Positions 40,657-50,050 of a DNA stretch of 64,000 nucleotides are shown here, piece by piece. This DNA is from Streptomyces pyxinicus. GTDB lineage: Bacteria; Actinomycetota; Actinomycetes; Streptomycetales; Streptomycetaceae. The notes beneath the pieces were generated by a model that saw only the letters and a program-made list of their open reading frames with translations, made no database searches and was not told the origin of the DNA. The translations under genes and the position numbers were made by a program. Position 1 is the stretch's first letter, and each line of letters starts with the position of its first letter. The stretch lies in NCBI RefSeq assembly GCF_024753135.1, contig NZ_JANUGP010000014.1, positions 1 through 64,000 of the forward strand, given 5' to 3'.

Positions 40657-41568
40657 TCAGTGGTCGTCGGCCCCGGTGCCGTCACCGAGGGGAATCCCCA
40701 GACGTCCGGCCACGGTGGTGAGGGCCGGCCCCAGGGGCAGCGCGACCCGGGCGAGGGCGTGCCGGTCGCCCCGGGTGGGGTCCCGGTTGACGATGATCAC
40801 CGGCTTCCCGGCCTGGGCGGCCTGGCGGACGAACCGCAGACCGGACATCACGGTCAGCGATGAGCCGAGGACCAGCAGGGCGGCCGATTCCCGGACCAGC
40901 TCGCGGCAGTGCTCGACGCGCCGGGGCGGCACGTTCTCGCCGAAGAAGACCACGTCCGGCTTCAGGACGCCGCCGCAGACGGCGCAGGGCACCACCTGGA
41001 AGTCCACGACCTGCTCGTCCGTGAGGTCCGCGTCACCGTCCGGGTTGATCCCCGCGGCCACCGGCTCGAAGCCCCGGTTGACCTCCTCCAGCCGCCGGGC
41101 GAGTTCACGGCGCGGGCTGAAGGCGCCGCAGGACAGGCAGACCACACGCGCCAGACTGCCGTGCAGCTCGACCACGCCCTCGCTGCCGGCCGCCTGGTGC
41201 AGTCCGTCGACGTTCTGCGTGATCACGCCGGAGAGCAGCCCGTGCCGCCCGAACGCCGTCACCGCCCGGTGCCCGGCATTGGGGCGGGCCCGCCCGAAGG
41301 TGCGCCAGCCGAGATGGCTCCGCGCCCAGTACCGGCGCCGGGCCCCGGCATCGGCGGTGAAGTCCTGGTAGGTCATCGGTGTGTGCCTGCTGAGGCTCCC
41401 GTGCTCCCCCCGGTAGTCGGGGATGCCCGACTCCGTCGAGATCCCCGCTCCGCTGAGCACCAGCACACCGCCCGCGCCCAGCGCGCCGACGACCGGTTCG
41501 AGATCGGTGGTCGCCGGCAGCAGGTGCTCCGCGGCGGGGGTCCAGCTGAGAGTGGGGCGCATGCGCAT
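40657..41568 (-). CDS. Sir2-family NAD-dependent protein deacylase
   Basis: 303 residues with all sirtuin hallmarks: NAD pocket VLSGAGISTESGIPDYRG, catalytic His region ITQNVDGLHQAAG, paired zinc cysteines CLSCG and CAVCGG, then PDVVFFGENVPP and LGSSLTVMSG. It removes acyl groups from protein lysines using NAD+, as in control of acyl-CoA synthetases. MRMRP (41568) was taken as start. It is a lone gene between the ATPase and the monooxygenase-fold gene. Confidence 0.95.
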   Translation of the reverse strand: MRMRPTLSWTPAAEHLLPATTDLEPVVGALGAGGVLVLSGAGISTESGIPDYRGEHGSLSRHTPMTYQDFTADAGARRRYWARSHLGWRTFGRARPNAGHRAVTAFGRHGLLSGVITQNVDGLHQAAGSEGVVELHGSLARVVCLSCGAFSPRRELARRLEEVNRGFEPVAAGINPDGDADLTDEQVVDFQVVPCAVCGGVLKPDVVFFGENVPPRRVEHCRELVRESAALLVLGSSLTVMSGLRFVRQAAQAGKPVIIVNRDPTRGDRHALARVALPLGPALTTVAGRLGIPLGDGTGADDH

Positions 41569-41663
41569 GCCGCCAGGGTACGAAACGGCACGCGATCCGT
41601 TACGGGTGACGGCGGCCGCCAGGCACGGCCGCCCGTGCCGTACCCCACCCCCCGGCCGCCGGC

Positions 41664-42020
41664 TCAGACGCCCCCGGCCGCCGGCATCCCGGGGGAGTGG
41701 CTGGAGCGGACGCGGAAGAGCCGCGGCTGCACCTCCGTCGCGATCTTCGCCGCCTGGTCCATGTGGACGCGCGCCTCGGGGCTGGCGAGCATCGCCTGGT
41801 AGTGCTCCTCCGTCTCCCACTGCGCGTAGTTGATCACGCGCTCGCCGTCCAGGGACGCGTGGAAGTTGGCGTGGACGAAGCCCGGCTGGTGCTTCATCGT
41901 CTCCTCCGTCGCACGGGCGAGCAGTGCGACCAGCTCGTCCTGACGGTCCGGGGACACGGTGAAGACGTTGATGAGCGTGGCCACCGGGCGCGCCGTGTCC
42001 ACTTGAACGGTAATAGCCAT
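41664..42020 (-). CDS. ABM-fold (antibiotic biosynthesis monooxygenase) protein
   Basis: 118 residues. The dimeric alpha-beta-barrel pattern is visible: TLINVFTVSPDRQDELVALL, PGFVHANFHASLDGERVINYAQWETEEHYQAML. ABM-domain proteins oxidise quinone-like substrates, degrade haem or serve stress roles. No haem ligand or polyketide context is seen, so function is open. ATG 42020. Confidence 0.82.
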   Translation of the reverse strand: MAITVQVDTARPVATLINVFTVSPDRQDELVALLARATEETMKHQPGFVHANFHASLDGERVINYAQWETEEHYQAMLASPEARVHMDQAAKIATEVQPRLFRVRSSHSPGMPAAGGV

Positions 42021-42215
42021 GCCGCTATGCCTGCCCTTACGCGTCGCGGGGTCCCGCGCGGAGCCCCTCTTTCCCCCGATCGGAGCCGGGCGCCACGCCT
42101 CGGCCGACGGCGGTCTCCCGCGCACCGCGCGTCACGCGGAACTCGTAGCCCTCGGCGCCGTGCGGCGTCACCCACCCGCCGCCGCCCGGTCCCCGGTGGT
42201 GGCGCGAGACCCTGG

Positions 42216-42629
42216 TCAGGCGGCGGTGTCGGCGCGGCGGCCGAGTGTCGCGAAGAGCAGGAACCCGGCGCAGAAGAGGACACAGCCGATCGCCAGGAAG
42301 GGGACCGGGGTGTACTCGTCGGTGCAGGTCTGTCCGCCGGGCACGGCATGGCAGACGGTGCCGGGGCCGCCCCGGTTCAGATACGCGAGGTACAGGAGGG
42401 GCACCGCGAGGCCGGTCGCCAGCCCGGCGATCGCGTTCCTCGGGCCCCGCCACACCAGGAGACCCGCCGCCCCCGCCGCGACGAGGGCCAAGGCCAGCCC
42501 GGCCGACACCACGGTGGCCAGCCCTGTCGCGCCGCACGCGCCCACGGCCAGCCATCCCAGGAACCAGCCCCAGCCGCCCGCGCGACGTCCTCGCCGTCCT
42601 CGTTCCGCGACCGCATCGACGTGTGTCAT
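42216..42629 (-). CDS. Small integral membrane protein
   Basis: 137 residues with about four membrane segments: WFLGWLAVGACGATGLATVV, LALALVAAGAAGLLVW, AIAGLATGLAVPLLYLAYL and PFLAIGCVLFCAGFLLFATL. A Cys-containing outside loop (GPGTVCHAVPGGQTC) may form a disulfide. Family unknown. Divergent from the lipid kinase gene. Confidence 0.75.
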   Translation of the reverse strand: MTHVDAVAERGRRGRRAGGWGWFLGWLAVGACGATGLATVVSAGLALALVAAGAAGLLVWRGPRNAIAGLATGLAVPLLYLAYLNRGGPGTVCHAVPGGQTCTDEYTPVPFLAIGCVLFCAGFLLFATLGRRADTAA

Positions 42630-42830
42630 GCCCGCCCCCCCCATTTCGTCCCGCCCGGCGCCGTTCCGGTGCAGCACCTCTCCGACGTACGACTACGACC
42701 AGGATCGGTGACGAATTTCCGCCCGGAGCAACCGCGTCGAATCGTACCGGCCCGAGCGGGCATACGGCGGGGAGCCGACGGCACAAGCTCTGGTGCGGGC
42801 CGTCATCGAGCGTGTGACGAAAGGGTGTCC

Positions 42831-44000
42831 ATGTCGACTGCCGTACCCGAGGAATCCGCCGGAGTCCTGGGTGACCGACACGATGCTGTGACCATCTGCC
42901 GGGCAGCCCTCACGGTCGGCCGGCAACTCCCGCACACGCACCGCCTCGACGGGTCCGCGAGCGGCTCGGCCACCGCCTTCTCCAGGGCGCGCCGACGGCG
43001 GCGCGTCGACGCACCGGCCACCGGTCGCCCGGCACCGCGGCCGGCGGCCGGCCTCGCGTGGCACCAGCCCGGCCGTACCGTCGTCGTCCTCAACCCCACG
43101 GTGACGAACCGGGCCGACCGGGAAGCACTGCGCCGGGTGCTGGAGCGACACGGCCACCGGGCACCGGTGTTCGTCGCGACGACCGCCGCCGATCCCGGCG
43201 GCGGACAGGCGGCCGGTGCGGTCCGTGACGGCGCCGCACTCGTGGTGGTGTGCGGCGGCGACGGCACGCTCCGCGCCGCCGCCGACGCCCTGGCGGGCAC
43301 CGGCGTCCCGCTGGCCCTGGTGCCCTGCGGGACCGGCAACCTCCTGGCCCGCAACCTCGGTCTGCCGCTCGGGCCGGCCGACGCCCTCGACGCCGCGCTG
43401 GGCGGCACCGTCCACCGCGTCGACCTGGGGCACGTCGAGGGTGACGGCCTCGGCTCCCGGCACTTCGCCGCCATGTCCGGGGCCGGCCTCGACGCCGCGA
43501 TGGTGCGGTGGGCCAACGCGCACGACCGGCTGAAGTCCCGGCTCGGCTGGCCCGTCTACGCGCTCGCCGTCCTCCGCGAACTGCGCACCCCGCGCACCGG
43601 CGTCAGCATCCGGCTCGACGGCGCCCCCGCACTGCGCCGCACGGCCCGCATGGTGCTGGTCGGCAACATCGGCACCGTACAGGGCGGTGTCACGCTGCTC
43701 CCGGCCGCGCGGCCCGACGACGGACGGCTGGACCTGCTGCTCCTGGACCCCCGAGGCCCCGGCGACTGGCTGCGGGCGCTGTGGGCGCTGCTGCGTCCCG
43801 GAGCGGCGGCGGGAGCCGCACGGTCCGCGTCGCGCCGGCCGGCACCCGTGGAGCACTTCACCTTCCGGCACGCGGAGTTCACCTTCGACACCCCGCAGCC
43901 GCGTGAGCTGGACGGCGATCCGGTGTCCCCGGGCCGCCGTCTGAGCGTGACCGTCAGGCCGGCCGCCCTGACCATGCTGCTGCCGGAGCGGGGGAAGTGA
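42831..44000 (+). CDS. Diacylglycerol/sphingosine-kinase-like lipid kinase
   Basis: 389 residues. The catalytic domain starts about residue 80 (TVVVLNPTVTNRADREAL) and has the kinase signature VVCGGDGTLRAAADAL and PCGTGNLLARNLGLPL. It phosphorylates diacylglycerol or a related lipid at the membrane. The first 75 residues are an Arg/Ala-rich extension without known domain. ATG 42831 follows AAAGGGTG. The next gene starts only 2 nt later, so they are coupled. Confidence 0.92.
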   Translation: MSTAVPEESAGVLGDRHDAVTICRAALTVGRQLPHTHRLDGSASGSATAFSRARRRRRVDAPATGRPAPRPAAGLAWHQPGRTVVVLNPTVTNRADREALRRVLERHGHRAPVFVATTAADPGGGQAAGAVRDGAALVVVCGGDGTLRAAADALAGTGVPLALVPCGTGNLLARNLGLPLGPADALDAALGGTVHRVDLGHVEGDGLGSRHFAAMSGAGLDAAMVRWANAHDRLKSRLGWPVYALAVLRELRTPRTGVSIRLDGAPALRRTARMVLVGNIGTVQGGVTLLPAARPDDGRLDLLLLDPRGPGDWLRALWALLRPGAAAGAARSASRRPAPVEHFTFRHAEFTFDTPQPRELDGDPVSPGRRLSVTVRPAALTMLLPERGK

Positions 44001-44001
44001 C

Positions 44002-44955
44002 GTGGGCACCGCCACGAAGGTCCCCGAGACGCGGGACATGAGCGGAGCGGAACTGTCCGGCGACGAGGCATGGGCGGCGCTGCGCCGCTACGGCGGCTGG
44101 TCCCTGCTGCGGGACGCCTTCGTCCGCTTCCGGTACGCCGACGGTTTCAGCCACTCGCGGGCACTGGCCCTCCAGACGGTCCTCGCGGTGGTGCCGCTGG
44201 CCATCGCGTTCGTCGGCCTGTCGACCGCGCTGCACACCGAGGACATCGGGAAACTGGCCGAACTCACCATCCACCGGATCGCCCGGGGGCCCAGTGCCGA
44301 GGTCGTCGACGACGCGCTCGAACGCAGCCGGTGCACGGCGGGTGACGGTGCCGTGGTCGCCCTCTGGTTCGGTGCCGTCTTCTCCCTGGTCAACGTCACC
44401 ACCGCGATGTGCCAGATCGAGCGGGGAGCCAACCGGATCTACGGCAACGAACGCGACCGTCCCTTCCACCTGAAGTACCTGCGCGGGCTGCTGATGTCCG
44501 TCGGCGCCGGGTTCCCGCTCGGCCTCGGGTTCGTCGTCATGGTGGCCGGCGACGACCTGGCCGCGGCGGCGGTGACCGTCTACCACCTCGACAATGGCGC
44601 CCAGGCCGCCTGGGACGTCCTGCGCTGGCCGTTCGGGCTGCTCCTCGCCCTCATCTCCGCGAGTGCCGTCTTCCGCCGCTCACCGCGCCGCAGGCAACCC
44701 GGCTACACCTGGCTGGCGTTCGGCGCTGCCGTCTACCTGGTGCTGTGGTCGACCCTCACCTGGCTGCTGAGTCTCTACCTGAACCTCAGCGGCTCGTTCG
44801 ACACTGTGTACGGCCCGCTGAGCGCCTTCATGTCCCTGCTGCTGTGGGCCTACCTGACCTCCATCGCCCTCTTCCTCGGGCTCGCCTTCGCCGCGCAACT
44901 GGAGGCCGCGCGCGGCCGCCGTCCCGGCCCCGTGCAGGAGGATCCGGGCGTCTGA
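44002..44955 (+). CDS. YihY/BrkB-family membrane protein
   Basis: 317 residues with about six membrane helices; FSHSRALALQTVLAVVPLAIAFVGLS is the family's first helix region and PLSAFMSLLLWAYLTSIALFLG the last. The family was once called RNase BN by error; its role is unknown, possibly membrane or lipid related. That fits coupling to the lipid kinase gene. GTG 44002 lies 2 nt after the preceding stop, with GGGG upstream. Confidence 0.9.
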   Translation: MGTATKVPETRDMSGAELSGDEAWAALRRYGGWSLLRDAFVRFRYADGFSHSRALALQTVLAVVPLAIAFVGLSTALHTEDIGKLAELTIHRIARGPSAEVVDDALERSRCTAGDGAVVALWFGAVFSLVNVTTAMCQIERGANRIYGNERDRPFHLKYLRGLLMSVGAGFPLGLGFVVMVAGDDLAAAAVTVYHLDNGAQAAWDVLRWPFGLLLALISASAVFRRSPRRRQPGYTWLAFGAAVYLVLWSTLTWLLSLYLNLSGSFDTVYGPLSAFMSLLLWAYLTSIALFLGLAFAAQLEAARGRRPGPVQEDPGV

Positions 44956-45286
44956 GAGGCGCCGTACGGCCTCCCACCTGGTCCGTACCTGCCGTGACGG
45001 GCCGGTGAAGGAGGCGTGCGGGAGTTGTCGTATCTGTTCGACGCTCGTAGCGGATCTTGCCGCGACTGGGGTTGTCTCGTGTCCGCATCACCAACCCCCC
45101 ACACTCCACAGGAGACTTGATGCACGCCTGAGTCACGCGGAGTGTGGACGCTCGGCAACACATGAATGTCATGCGCACGCCATTCGTGGCGCGGGTGGCC
45201 TCGACCGCCGCCCGAGCGCGAGCCGTTCATCGCCGTCCGGCCGGCCCCACACCGGCCGGACGTTCCCCCCACGAAGAGGAGCTTGT
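44956..45286 (+). promoter_or_regulatory. Leader and promoter region of the M4 protease gene
   Basis: 331 nt with lower G+C than the flanking genes. No known operator or riboswitch was recognised. AAGAGGAG at about 45274-45281 is the ribosome-binding site for GTG 45287. Confidence 0.45.
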
Positions 45287-46924
45287 GTGACCTCCCGACA
45301 CACCCGTCGACAGAGCACCGCCGTGGCCGCGGCCACCGCCGTCGTCGCCGCGACCCTGCTGGGCACGGCCCTGACCACCTCGGCCACCGCCCAGCCGGCG
45401 GACCGTGACGCCCGCCCGGCCGCGGCCCCGGCCTCGCTGTCCGCCGCTGCCCGTACCACCCTGATCCACCAGGCCCAGGCCGACGCGGCCGGCACCGCCC
45501 GGTCCATAGGCCTCGGCGCCAAGGAGAAGCTGGTCGTCAAGGACGTCGTCAGAGACACCGACGGCACCGTCCACACCCGCTACGAGCGCAGCTACGCCGG
45601 CCTGCCGGTGCTCGGCGGCGACCTGGTGGTCCACACCGCCAAGTCGGGCAGGACCGAGGGTGTCACCAAGGCGACCACGTCCGCCGTCAAGGTGGCCTCG
45701 CTGAAGCCGCGGATCACCGCGGCCAAGGCCGGGAAGCAGGCGGTGTCCGCCGCCAAGACCCTCGGCTCCGCCAAGTCCGCCGCGGACAGTGCCCGCAAGG
45801 TGATCTGGGCGGCGGCCGGCAAGCCCGTGCTGGCGTACGAGACGGTGGTCGGCGGTCTCCAGGACGACGGCACCCCGAACCAGCTGCACGTCATCACCGA
45901 CGCGGCCACCGGCAAGAAGCTCTTCGCCTACCAGGGCATCGAGACCGGCGTCGGGAACACCCAGTACAGCGGGAAGGTGGACCTGAGCACGACCCAGTCG
46001 GGCTCCTCCTACACGCTCACCGACGGCACCCGGGGCGGTCACAAGACCTACAACCTCGACCACGGCACCTCCGGCACCGGCACCCTGTTCTCCCAGTCCG
46101 AGGACACCTGGGGCGACGGCAAGGCCTCGAACGCCGCGACCGCCGCCGCCGACGCGGCCTACGGCGCCCAGGCCACCTGGGACTTCTACAAGAACACCTT
46201 CGGCCGCAGCGGCATCAAGAACGACGGCAAGGCCGCCTACTCCCGGGTGCACTACGGCAACGCGTACGTGAACGCGTTCTGGGACGACAGCTGCTTCTGC
46301 ATGACGTACGGCGACGGCACCGACGACAGCGCCCCGCTCACCTCGCTGGACGTCGCCGGCCACGAGATGAGCCACGGCGTCACCGCCGACACCGCCGGCC
46401 TGGAGTACTCGGGCGAGTCGGGCGGCCTCAACGAGGCCACCTCGGACATCTTCGGCACCGGTGTGGAGTTCGCTGCGAACAACTCCTCGGACGTCGGTGA
46501 CTACCTCATCGGCGAGAAGATCGACATCAACGGCGACGGCACCCCGCTGCGCTACATGGACAAGCCCAGCAAGGACGGCGGTTCCGCCGACTCCTGGTCC
46601 TCCGGAGTCGGCGACAAGGACGTGCACTACTCGTCCGGCGTCGCCAACCACTTCTTCTACCTGCTGTCCGAGGGCAGCGGCGCGAAGACCATCAACGGCG
46701 TGAACTACGACTCGCCCACCCAGGACGGCTCCACCGTCACCGGCATCGGCCGGGACAAGGCGCTCCAGATCTGGTACAAGGCGCTGACCACGTACTTCAC
46801 GTCGACGACCGACTACGCGGGTGCCCGTACCGGCACCCTCAAGGCGGCATCCGACCTGTACGGCGAGTCCAGCACCGAGTACAAGGCGGTCGAGGCGGCC
46901 TGGACCGGGGTCGGCGTCAAGTGA
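45287..46924 (+). CDS. Secreted M4 (thermolysin-like) neutral metalloprotease
   Basis: 545 residues: signal peptide (VTSRHTRRQSTAV, hydrophobic run, TATA/Q cleavage area), FTP/PepSY propeptide (about 50-215) and M4 catalytic domain. Zinc ligands are in VAGHEMSHGV, with the third in GGLNEATSDIFG; active-site His is near DVHYSSGVANHFFYLL. It cleaves peptide bonds before bulky hydrophobic residues outside the cell after autoprocessing. GTG 45287 gives a proper signal peptide. No adjacent inhibitor or regulator gene. Confidence 0.96.
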   Translation: MTSRHTRRQSTAVAAATAVVAATLLGTALTTSATAQPADRDARPAAAPASLSAAARTTLIHQAQADAAGTARSIGLGAKEKLVVKDVVRDTDGTVHTRYERSYAGLPVLGGDLVVHTAKSGRTEGVTKATTSAVKVASLKPRITAAKAGKQAVSAAKTLGSAKSAADSARKVIWAAAGKPVLAYETVVGGLQDDGTPNQLHVITDAATGKKLFAYQGIETGVGNTQYSGKVDLSTTQSGSSYTLTDGTRGGHKTYNLDHGTSGTGTLFSQSEDTWGDGKASNAATAAADAAYGAQATWDFYKNTFGRSGIKNDGKAAYSRVHYGNAYVNAFWDDSCFCMTYGDGTDDSAPLTSLDVAGHEMSHGVTADTAGLEYSGESGGLNEATSDIFGTGVEFAANNSSDVGDYLIGEKIDINGDGTPLRYMDKPSKDGGSADSWSSGVGDKDVHYSSGVANHFFYLLSEGSGAKTINGVNYDSPTQDGSTVTGIGRDKALQIWYKALTTYFTSTTDYAGARTGTLKAASDLYGESSTEYKAVEAAWTGVGVK

Positions 46925-46993
46925 CCTGAGCACGCCCGCGCCACGGGCGGCGTCCGGCATCCCCGGCCGCCGCCTTCGGGCTCGCGAGGCGCC

Positions 46994-48088
46994 TCACGGC
47001 ATCACCGTCGCCTCCGTGGCCATCTCGATGACCCTGTCGAGACCGCCGTCGGCCAGCGCCTGACGCTGCCGGTCCGCGCCGGTGCCCTGTTGCAGCAGGC
47101 GGTGGACCAGGGCACTGACCTCGCGGCTGTCCCCCGCCTGTTCGAGCGCGGAACCGGCGTGCTCCAGCAGCCGGTACACCACGTCCCCGGCGCGACGGCG
47201 GCTGCCGTCGGGGCCGATCAGATCCTGGCCGAGGCCGTGCCGGGCGGCCTGCCACATCGCCGCCTTCAGCAGTTCGGGAGCCATCCGCGGTGCCGCACGC
47301 TCCGCGGCGGCGTCCCGCAGCGCCGTCTCGACCAGGCCGCGCACCAACCCCGCGAACATCACGGCGTCGTCGGCCCGCAACTGGACGTCCAGACAGCGGA
47401 TCTCGACGGTGGGATAGCGCTCGCACAGCCGGACCTGCCAGTACAGCTGACCCCGGTCCGCTATGACGCCGGCGGACACCAGGTCCCGCGCCCGGCGGTC
47501 GTAGTCGGCGTCGTCGGTGAAGTGCGGCGGGATGCCGCTGACCGGCCAGCGGTCGAAGACGATGGTGCGCCAGCTCGCGAAGCCCGTGTCGTGCCCGTCC
47601 CACAGCGGAGCGTTCGACCCCATCGCGGTCAGCGTGGGCAGCCAGGGCCGAAGCCGGTTCATCACTTCCACGCCGGCCCGCCGGTCGGGCACCGCGACAT
47701 GGACGTGCATGCCGTTGACGAGCTGCTCGGCCACCAGCTGCGGAGCCTGCCTGCGCATGGCCTTGTAGCGGGCCTTGTCGGTGACCGGCACGGGGATGTC
47801 GTGTGTCGTGGGCGCGGTGCCGACGGCCATGATCCGGCAGCCGTGCGTCCGGGCCGCCTCGGCGACGGCGTGCCGCAGCCGCAGCAGGTGGCCGCCGACC
47901 TCCTCCAGGGAATCGCAGACGGGGGTGGCCACCTCCACCTGGGCCTGCAACAGCTCCAGCTGGACCTCGCCGGCCGCGACGAACGGCTCCAGACCGGCGG
48001 CGATCCGAACCTTCTCGGCGTTCGGGCTCAGCCGGCCCGTGGCCGCGTCGACGAGCAGGTATTCCTCTTCCACGCCGACGGTCGTCAT
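46994..48088 (-). CDS. Carboxylate-amine ligase (YbdK/GCS2 glutamate-cysteine ligase family)
   Basis: 364 residues from ATG 48088. GVEEEYLLVD is the diagnostic N-terminal motif; NGMHVHVAVPDR and VEIRCLDVQLRADD complete the GCS2 active site. YbdK proteins have weak gamma-glutamylcysteine ligase activity in E. coli; mycothiol-using actinobacteria need no glutathione, so the true substrate is uncertain. GGAAGG lies 6 nt before this start. An in-frame upstream ATG (48205) has an even stronger GAGGAGG site and would add 39 residues unlike the family. Confidence 0.9.
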   Translation of the reverse strand: MTTVGVEEEYLLVDAATGRLSPNAEKVRIAAGLEPFVAAGEVQLELLQAQVEVATPVCDSLEEVGGHLLRLRHAVAEAARTHGCRIMAVGTAPTTHDIPVPVTDKARYKAMRRQAPQLVAEQLVNGMHVHVAVPDRRAGVEVMNRLRPWLPTLTAMGSNAPLWDGHDTGFASWRTIVFDRWPVSGIPPHFTDDADYDRRARDLVSAGVIADRGQLYWQVRLCERYPTVEIRCLDVQLRADDAVMFAGLVRGLVETALRDAAAERAAPRMAPELLKAAMWQAARHGLGQDLIGPDGSRRRAGDVVYRLLEHAGSALEQAGDSREVSALVHRLLQQGTGADRQRQALADGGLDRVIEMATEATVMP

Positions 48089-48496
48089 GCAGAGCCTTCC
48101 GCTGGGCACCGCCCACTGCCGGGGCGGTGCGATCCTCACCGAGCCCTCGGACGGCCCGGCGGACACCGCGCCTGTCCGAGGGTGCGGCACACAAGTGCCG
48201 TACATTCCGCCTCCTCAAACGTGGCGGCACGGAGAGGGAGGTGCGCCTACGCGGTGTGATGGCGGGGGCGGGGATACCTGGGAGTCGCTGAGGGTGTCGA
48301 TGTTGGCACAAGCGGTAATCGCCTCCGGTGCGTCGCGTCGGCCGGTCGGCCGGGTGGTTCCGGCCACCTGGCGGATGTCGCGGCCCGGCCCGGCCGGGGA
48401 CTCTGGAGCTTCCGGCGTGACGACGTACCGTCGGCCCTGCCCGCACCGGTGCCCGGCGCCTCGGCGCCGCACCGGGCGACGAAGGAGGTCGGTGTC
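48089..48496. other. Divergent intergenic region (YbdK gene / histidine-phosphatase-like gene)
   Basis: 408 nt. It holds the alternative YbdK start with its own ribosome-binding site (near 48205) and a small hairpin GGCAC-ACAA-GTGCC close to it. The right part has a G+C-rich inverted repeat (about 48441-48475) ahead of GAAGGAGG. No further gene was seen. Confidence 0.45.
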
Positions 48497-49156
48497 ATGG
48501 CGATCCGTCTGACGTTCCTGTGCGCCCCCGGCGACTATGCCGCCCTCAACCCCGTCCTCGGTGACGTGCCCCCCAGTGAGCGCGGCCTGCGTGAGGCGCG
48601 GGCGGTGAGGCTGCCGTCGTACGAACTGGCCCTGCGGACCCCCTCGCCGCGCTGCGAGCGGACCGCCGACGCCCTCGGCCTGCCCTCGGTGGCGGAGCCC
48701 GCGCTGCGGGACATCGACCTCGGCGCGTGGTGCGGCCGTACCCTGGACGACATCGCCGCGACCGACCCCGACGGCTTCACCGCCTGGTTCACCGACCCGG
48801 ACGCCGCCCCGCACGGAGGCGAGTCCGTACGGCAGCTCTGCCGGCGGGTGTCGGCCTGGCTGGGCGCCCTGCCGCCCGGCACGGGCCACGTGCTGGCCCT
48901 CACCGAGGCGGCGGTGGTGCGGGCCGCGCACATCCACGCGCTCGCCCTGCCGGCCCGAGGCTTCTGGCACTTCCCCGCACCGCCCCTCTCCACGGTCACC
49001 CTCACCCGGCGCGACGGCCGCTGGGATGTCGGCTCGGCGGGCCCCGAGGAACGGGACGCCGACCGGCTGATCCGCTTCCCGAGGCCCGGGACCCCGGAGC
49101 GCCCGCGCGGCCGGCGGCGGGACGACGGGCCGGTGCGGACCGCCTCGGCGGGGTGA
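48497..49156 (+). CDS. Histidine-phosphatase-fold protein lacking both catalytic histidines
   Basis: 219 residues. The fold is recognisable from TPSPRCERTADALGL, GAWCGRTLDDIAA and DAAPHGGESVRQL. The phosphohistidine motif RHG is replaced by LCAPGD, and the second THGG is LTEAAVVRA, so neither histidine remains; one conserved Arg (SPRCERTA) does. Catalysis by the family mechanism is not possible. I recall similar histidine-less proteins near cobalt-transport genes in actinobacteria, but none lie here. GAAGGAGG precedes ATG 48497. A binding or regulatory role is likely. Confidence 0.8.
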   Translation: MAIRLTFLCAPGDYAALNPVLGDVPPSERGLREARAVRLPSYELALRTPSPRCERTADALGLPSVAEPALRDIDLGAWCGRTLDDIAATDPDGFTAWFTDPDAAPHGGESVRQLCRRVSAWLGALPPGTGHVLALTEAAVVRAAHIHALALPARGFWHFPAPPLSTVTLTRRDGRWDVGSAGPEERDADRLIRFPRPGTPERPRGRRRDDGPVRTASAG

Positions 49157-49242
49157 GTCCGGGCCGGCGGGGGATTGCGGCCGGGCCGCCGGGGCAGGCG
49201 CTCCGGGGAACGACGGACGGCGGGGGAGAGGCGAGCACGCAC

Positions 49243-49809
49243 ATGACCGACACAGGCACGGAGACGTCGGAGCGACGGGACCCGGCGACGGCCGCGACAC
49301 CACCCTTGCGGCCGGCCGGCTACGACCCGGCCGACTACGCCGCGTCCGTGCGGCACGCCGCCGACGAAGCCGGAGTGTCACCCCTGCTGGTGATGACCGT
49401 GCTGCACAACGAGGCGTACAAGCCGCACCACCCCCTGCTGGAGCGGCTGTGGCAGTGGTGGAAGCCGGGGGCGTCCTTCGGCGTGGCCAACATGCACCGT
49501 GCGGCGTTCGAACGGGTACGGCGGACCCACGGGCTGCCGGGCCGCTGGCAGGACCTGCGCGACGACCCCGGCTTCGCCATCCGCGCGGCGGCCCTGCACC
49601 TGAAGGACCTCGACGGCGCCCTTCCCCGTCGGCACGCCCGCCGCTACACCCGCGACGAACTCCTCGCCCTGGGCTACAACACGGGCGAACGCAACATGCG
49701 CGCCTTCGCCAGGGGCGTCCCGCCGGGCCCGGCAGCACGGTCGTACCTGCGCCGCTACCGCGCCTACCGGGACCGGGCCGCGGACGCGCTGGCGGACCAG
49801 AACGCGTGA
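49243..49809 (+). CDS. Lysozyme-fold / transglycosylase-like protein
   Basis: 188 residues. LLVMTVLHNEAYKPHHPLL contains a Glu in the place expected for the catalytic acid of soluble lytic transglycosylases; SFGVANMHRAAFE and LLALGYNTGERNMRAFARG follow the SLT domain order. No signal peptide is obvious, so it may be cytoplasmic or exported by another route, which is odd for a cell-wall enzyme. Its stop overlaps the start of a 48-codon ORF. Confidence 0.7.
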   Translation: MTDTGTETSERRDPATAATPPLRPAGYDPADYAASVRHAADEAGVSPLLVMTVLHNEAYKPHHPLLERLWQWWKPGASFGVANMHRAAFERVRRTHGLPGRWQDLRDDPGFAIRAAALHLKDLDGALPRRHARRYTRDELLALGYNTGERNMRAFARGVPPGPAARSYLRRYRAYRDRAADALADQNA

Positions 49810-49952
49810 ACGGCCCCGAGGTCGTCCGACCGGGCGACCTGGGTGCCCCCGCGCCGAGCCTGGAGCGCACGGAACTCGTCGGCTTCCGGGTGCGTCTGGA
49901 CGCCGGCGCGCTCCGCACCGAAGTCGTCGTCGGGGCCTTCGCGCCCGAGTGA
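49806..49952 (+). CDS. 48-residue protein coupled to the transglycosylase-like gene
   Basis: GTG 49806 overlaps the previous stop (GTGA). Third positions are strongly G/C, as in real genes here, and the frame ends TGA. The peptide LVGFRVRLDAGALRTEVVVG suggests a small beta structure. No homologue is recognised. Confidence 0.5.
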   Translation: MNGPEVVRPGDLGAPAPSLERTELVGFRVRLDAGALRTEVVVGAFAPE

Positions 49953-50050
49953 GCGGAGTCCGGCCCGACGGGAGGGCTGGACCGTCGCCCTCCGGGTAGC
50001 CGCAAGGCCAGAGGGGTCCGCGGCGGGCCCACCGTGAGGGAGGGAGCGGC

